Shown here: piece after piece, positions 62,081 through 64,000 of the stretch | How positions within the stretch are numbered: position 1 is the stretch's first letter | Layout of the letters: the number at the start of each line of letters is the position of its first letter | Assembly: GCA_963781805.1 (NCBI GenBank) | Contig: CAWAHF010000004.1 | Span: forward strand, 2,046,001 to 2,110,000 | From: JAFGPL01 sp963781805 | GTDB lineage: Bacteria > Bacteroidota > Bacteroidia > Bacteroidales > UBA10428 | Length of the DNA stretch: 64,000 nt | Reading direction: 5' to 3' | The notes under the pieces: generated by a model | What the model was told of the DNA's origin: nothing | What the model saw: only the letters and a program-made list of their open reading frames with translations | Databases searched by the model: none | Made by a program: the position numbers and the translations under genes

Positions 62081-62566
62081 GTGAACATTGTTGTCGCTGA
62101 TACAGGAGCATTAATTTCTTTGATTCATCTTGACAAAATTGATTTGATTCAAAAGGTATTTGGGGACTTCGTTATTGCAAAAGCAGTTTGGGATGAGTTA
62201 AATGATTATGATAATCCTGACTTTGACCGAAATATTTTGCAAAATTTGGAATCAAAAGTAAAACAGATAAATTCGAGAAATCATTTGCTAATGGTAATGG
62301 ATTACGGTGAATCTGAATCCGTAATTCTTTATGAAGAACTTCGTGCTGATTATTTGTTGATTGATGATAATAAAGCAAGAGTCGTAGCAGAATCCCTTAA
62401 TATTAATTGCATTGGGACATTAGGTTTGCTAATTAAAGCCAAACAAAAAGGATTGATTAAAGAATTGAAGCCTCTATTTGAAAAACTGATTAAGACAGGC
62501 AGGTATTTCTCTAAAAAACTGTTAAATGATTTACTTAATAAAGTGGATGAGGCTGAAATTGACTGA
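62081..62566 (+). CDS. DUF3368 PIN-domain toxin (161 aa)
   Basis: GTG start 2 bp after the antitoxin stop. PIN-like nuclease: first acidic residue in VVADTGALISL (D7), then WDELND (E near 40), GESESVILYEE (about residues 86-96) and LLIDDNKAR (about 104-112) supply the acidic metal-binding cluster. Expected to be an RNase inhibited by the UPF0175 partner. Toxin-antitoxin cassettes are thought to stabilise integron arrays. Confidence 0.9.
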   Translation: MNIVVADTGALISLIHLDKIDLIQKVFGDFVIAKAVWDELNDYDNPDFDRNILQNLESKVKQINSRNHLLMVMDYGESESVILYEELRADYLLIDDNKARVVAESLNINCIGTLGLLIKAKQKGLIKELKPLFEKLIKTGRYFSKKLLNDLLNKVDEAEID

Positions 62567-62574
62567 TTAACAAC

Positions 62575-62705
62575 CGCTAACACGCGGTCATAAAACATTG
62601 GGGGCGAAGTGGTTATTCGAGTCTCGGTACTCGCATCAAAGTTCGTTGTAAACTGATAGGAAAGTAGCTTCGAACTCCCGCACGACACCATACCATCAAA
62701 CGTTA
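62575..62705 (+). repeat. attC site 35, mosaic, R' box split by intron copy 9
   Basis: R'' CGCTAAC mirrors GTTAGCG at 61726. Left half (GCGGTCATAAAACAT) matches attC site 4, right half (CCCGCACGACACCATACCAT) matches attC site 7, so the arms pair poorly. R' stops at GTTA. Confidence 0.75.
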
Positions 62706-64000
62706 TTGCGACTTGAAGTCGTGTAAATAATTGTTTTACAAAGGATTGTTCTTTGATAAAACCTGTTGTTCCCTCAACAGTACCCTTACCGGACAACTGG
62801 TGTATAGTGCAGCTATTACCGGTTGAAGCTCCGGGAAACGAGTACCAAACGCCGGGTTGTATACCCTATGGCGGGGCTATAAGCTGTGAAGCGGATAGTC
62901 TTCGGGGCCTCAAAAACCGATTTAGGGCTGGGGTGAGCAGGCATGGCCAACTCAGGTAAATATTCCGAAACCATCGAGATGGCGTAAGGGCGAAAAAGAG
63001 GATGACACGCCTTGTACCAAAATGGTAAGCTGGCAGGTTAAACGTGGTTAACGTTGCGTTTACGGGGATGTTGCCCAGCCGGTGGACAGGATAGGCCTAA
63101 ACCTGTATCTTTTGTTATTTACATGGAACATGGAAGCACGGTGCTCTCTTTTCCTGTAACAGCGGGATCAAAAACCCTAACCGCAAGGCATGGGGAAACA
63201 CCGTACAGAGAGGACAGACAAAGCGAATGCCCTGATGTAATGCCAGGGATAGTGGCCACAACATCGCCACAGGTGAAAACCAGCCCACCTCTGTCTGGTA
63301 CTTTATGGCATGATACTTTTTAGAACCTGTAAATGCTGGAAAGCAAATGAACGAGAATGAAAATTCATCGTGTGCACTGGCACACCAAACCGATAACTGG
63401 AACCTCATTATATGGCGAAAGGTTATTCAACGGGTGAACAGGCTGCAAAGACGTATTGCCAAGGCTGTTAAAGAGAAACGCTGGGGCAAAGCTAAAGCCC
63501 TGATGTTTCTCATTACCAAATCCTTTTATGCTAAACTATTGGCTGTATTCCGGGTGGCCAACAACAAGGGAGGCAAAACCCCCGGTGTTGACCATAAAAT
63601 CTGGATAGACGGGTATGATAAACTCGTCGCAGCTGAAAACCTTAAGAACAGGGGATACACCCCTAAACCTTTACGTAGGATATATATCCCTAAGAAGAAT
63701 GGCAAAAAACGCCCCTTAAGCATCCCGTGCATCGATGACAGGGCTATGCAAGCCCTGCACATGATTTCTCTTGTCCCTCTGGCCGAAACAATGGCCGACC
63801 TAAATTCTTATGGGTTTAGGGAAAAACGTTCGTGTGCCGATGCCATTGCACAATGCTTTCTTATCCTGTGCCGTAAAAATTGCGCACAATGGGTGTATGA
63901 AGCCGACATCAAGGCCTGCTTTGATGAAATTGACCATCAGTGGATATTAAACCATATCCCGGTCAACAAATCCATTCTTGATAAATGGCTCAAAACAGGA
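62706..64000 (+). mobile_element. attC-targeting group II intron, copy 9 (B lineage, GTTA target), truncated by window end
   Basis: First 1295 bp of the element. EBS1 candidate at 63049-63055 is TAACGTT, matching the GTTA exon exactly as in copy 2. Confidence 0.9.
63347..64000 (+). CDS. ltrA: Group II intron reverse transcriptase/maturase, copy 9 (partial)
   Basis: The reading frame is open to the window edge, covering about 218 residues of RT_N and the first part of the RT domain; YADD lies beyond the edge. It has Ile for Met in CIDDRAMQ (63731 region) and shares KWLKTG with copy 7. Confidence 0.9.
   Translation, partial: MNENENSSCALAHQTDNWNLIIWRKVIQRVNRLQRRIAKAVKEKRWGKAKALMFLITKSFYAKLLAVFRVANNKGGKTPGVDHKIWIDGYDKLVAAENLKNRGYTPKPLRRIYIPKKNGKKRPLSIPCIDDRAMQALHMISLVPLAETMADLNSYGFREKRSCADAIAQCFLILCRKNCAQWVYEADIKACFDEIDHQWILNHIPVNKSILDKWLKTG

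Noticed and set aside
812..62705. Repeated palindromes as a CRISPR array
   Set aside because: The units are 84-133 bp, imperfect and palindromic, separated by genes, with R'/R'' boxes; this is an attC array.
1..64000. tRNA or rRNA genes
   Set aside because: I saw no cloverleaf or rRNA-like sequence on either strand; not checked by a covariance search.

Overview
The window is a stretch of a very long integron gene-cassette array, most likely the chromosomal (sedentary) integron of a member of the Bacteroidota. The host is inferred from AT-rich genes, promoters of the TAnnTTTG type, many lipoproteins and Sec-exported proteins, and typical Bacteroidota domains (FISUMP, PD40 propeller, TonB C-terminal, carboxypeptidase-regulatory beta-sandwich). 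I count 35 attC recombination sites, nearly all 125-133 bp, each an imperfect palindrome flanked by an R'' box (RYYYAAC type) and an R' box (GTTRRRY type). In almost every cassette the R'' box at the 3' end is the exact reverse complement of the R' sequence at the cassette's own 5' end, as expected for cassettes that circularise. No integron integrase and no attI are visible, so the window lies inside the array.

The array has been invaded by a group II intron. Nine copies (eight complete at 2223 bp, one cut by the window end) sit on the + strand at exactly the same place in nine attC sites, between bases 4 and 5 of the R' box (GTTR^). Each encodes a 508-aa reverse transcriptase/maturase with no HNH endonuclease, followed by a textbook 34-nt domain V and a very short domain VI. 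The candidate exon-binding site EBS1, 343 nt into the intron, reads CAACGTT in the seven copies that follow GTTG and TAACGTT in the two copies that follow GTTA, a perfect covariation with the target. A second, unrelated group II intron (15664-17551) lies just downstream of another attC.

Layout. 1-5493: DUF2314 protein, small exported proteins, a lipoprotein and a membrane protein. 5494-12452: a P-loop ATPase with a C-terminal cold-shock-like domain, an RX4H (HEPN-like) protein, the first ORF-less cassette and an exported protein. 14676-23963: a reverse-strand HTH/membrane-protein operon, a terpenoid-cyclase-like protein, a Fic protein and a 1248-aa nuclease-STAND NTPase. 26187-38168: DUF2971, zinc-ribbon, lipoprotein, STM3941-like, PD40 and epoxyqueuosine-reductase-like cassettes. 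38169-44174: an IS91-type transposase, FISUMP, DUF4145 and BRO-N/Fic proteins. 44175-50057: an ORF-less cassette split by an IS21 element with a 5-bp target duplication, then lipoproteins and a TonB-like protein. 52281-64000: outer-membrane lipoproteins, an IS91-type element with a tyrosine recombinase, an M1 peptidase, a UPF0175/DUF3368 toxin-antitoxin pair and intron copy 9.

The cargo looks like a mix of candidate defence or stress genes (STAND NTPase, P-loop ATPase, HEPN-like, two Fic proteins, PIN toxin-antitoxin) and cell-envelope proteins. Nearly all genes point the same way as the attC sites. An approximately 404-bp cassette without an ORF recurs five times and is predicted to be highly structured. 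The most novel aspect is the attC-targeting multicopy intron and its EBS1 retargeting.
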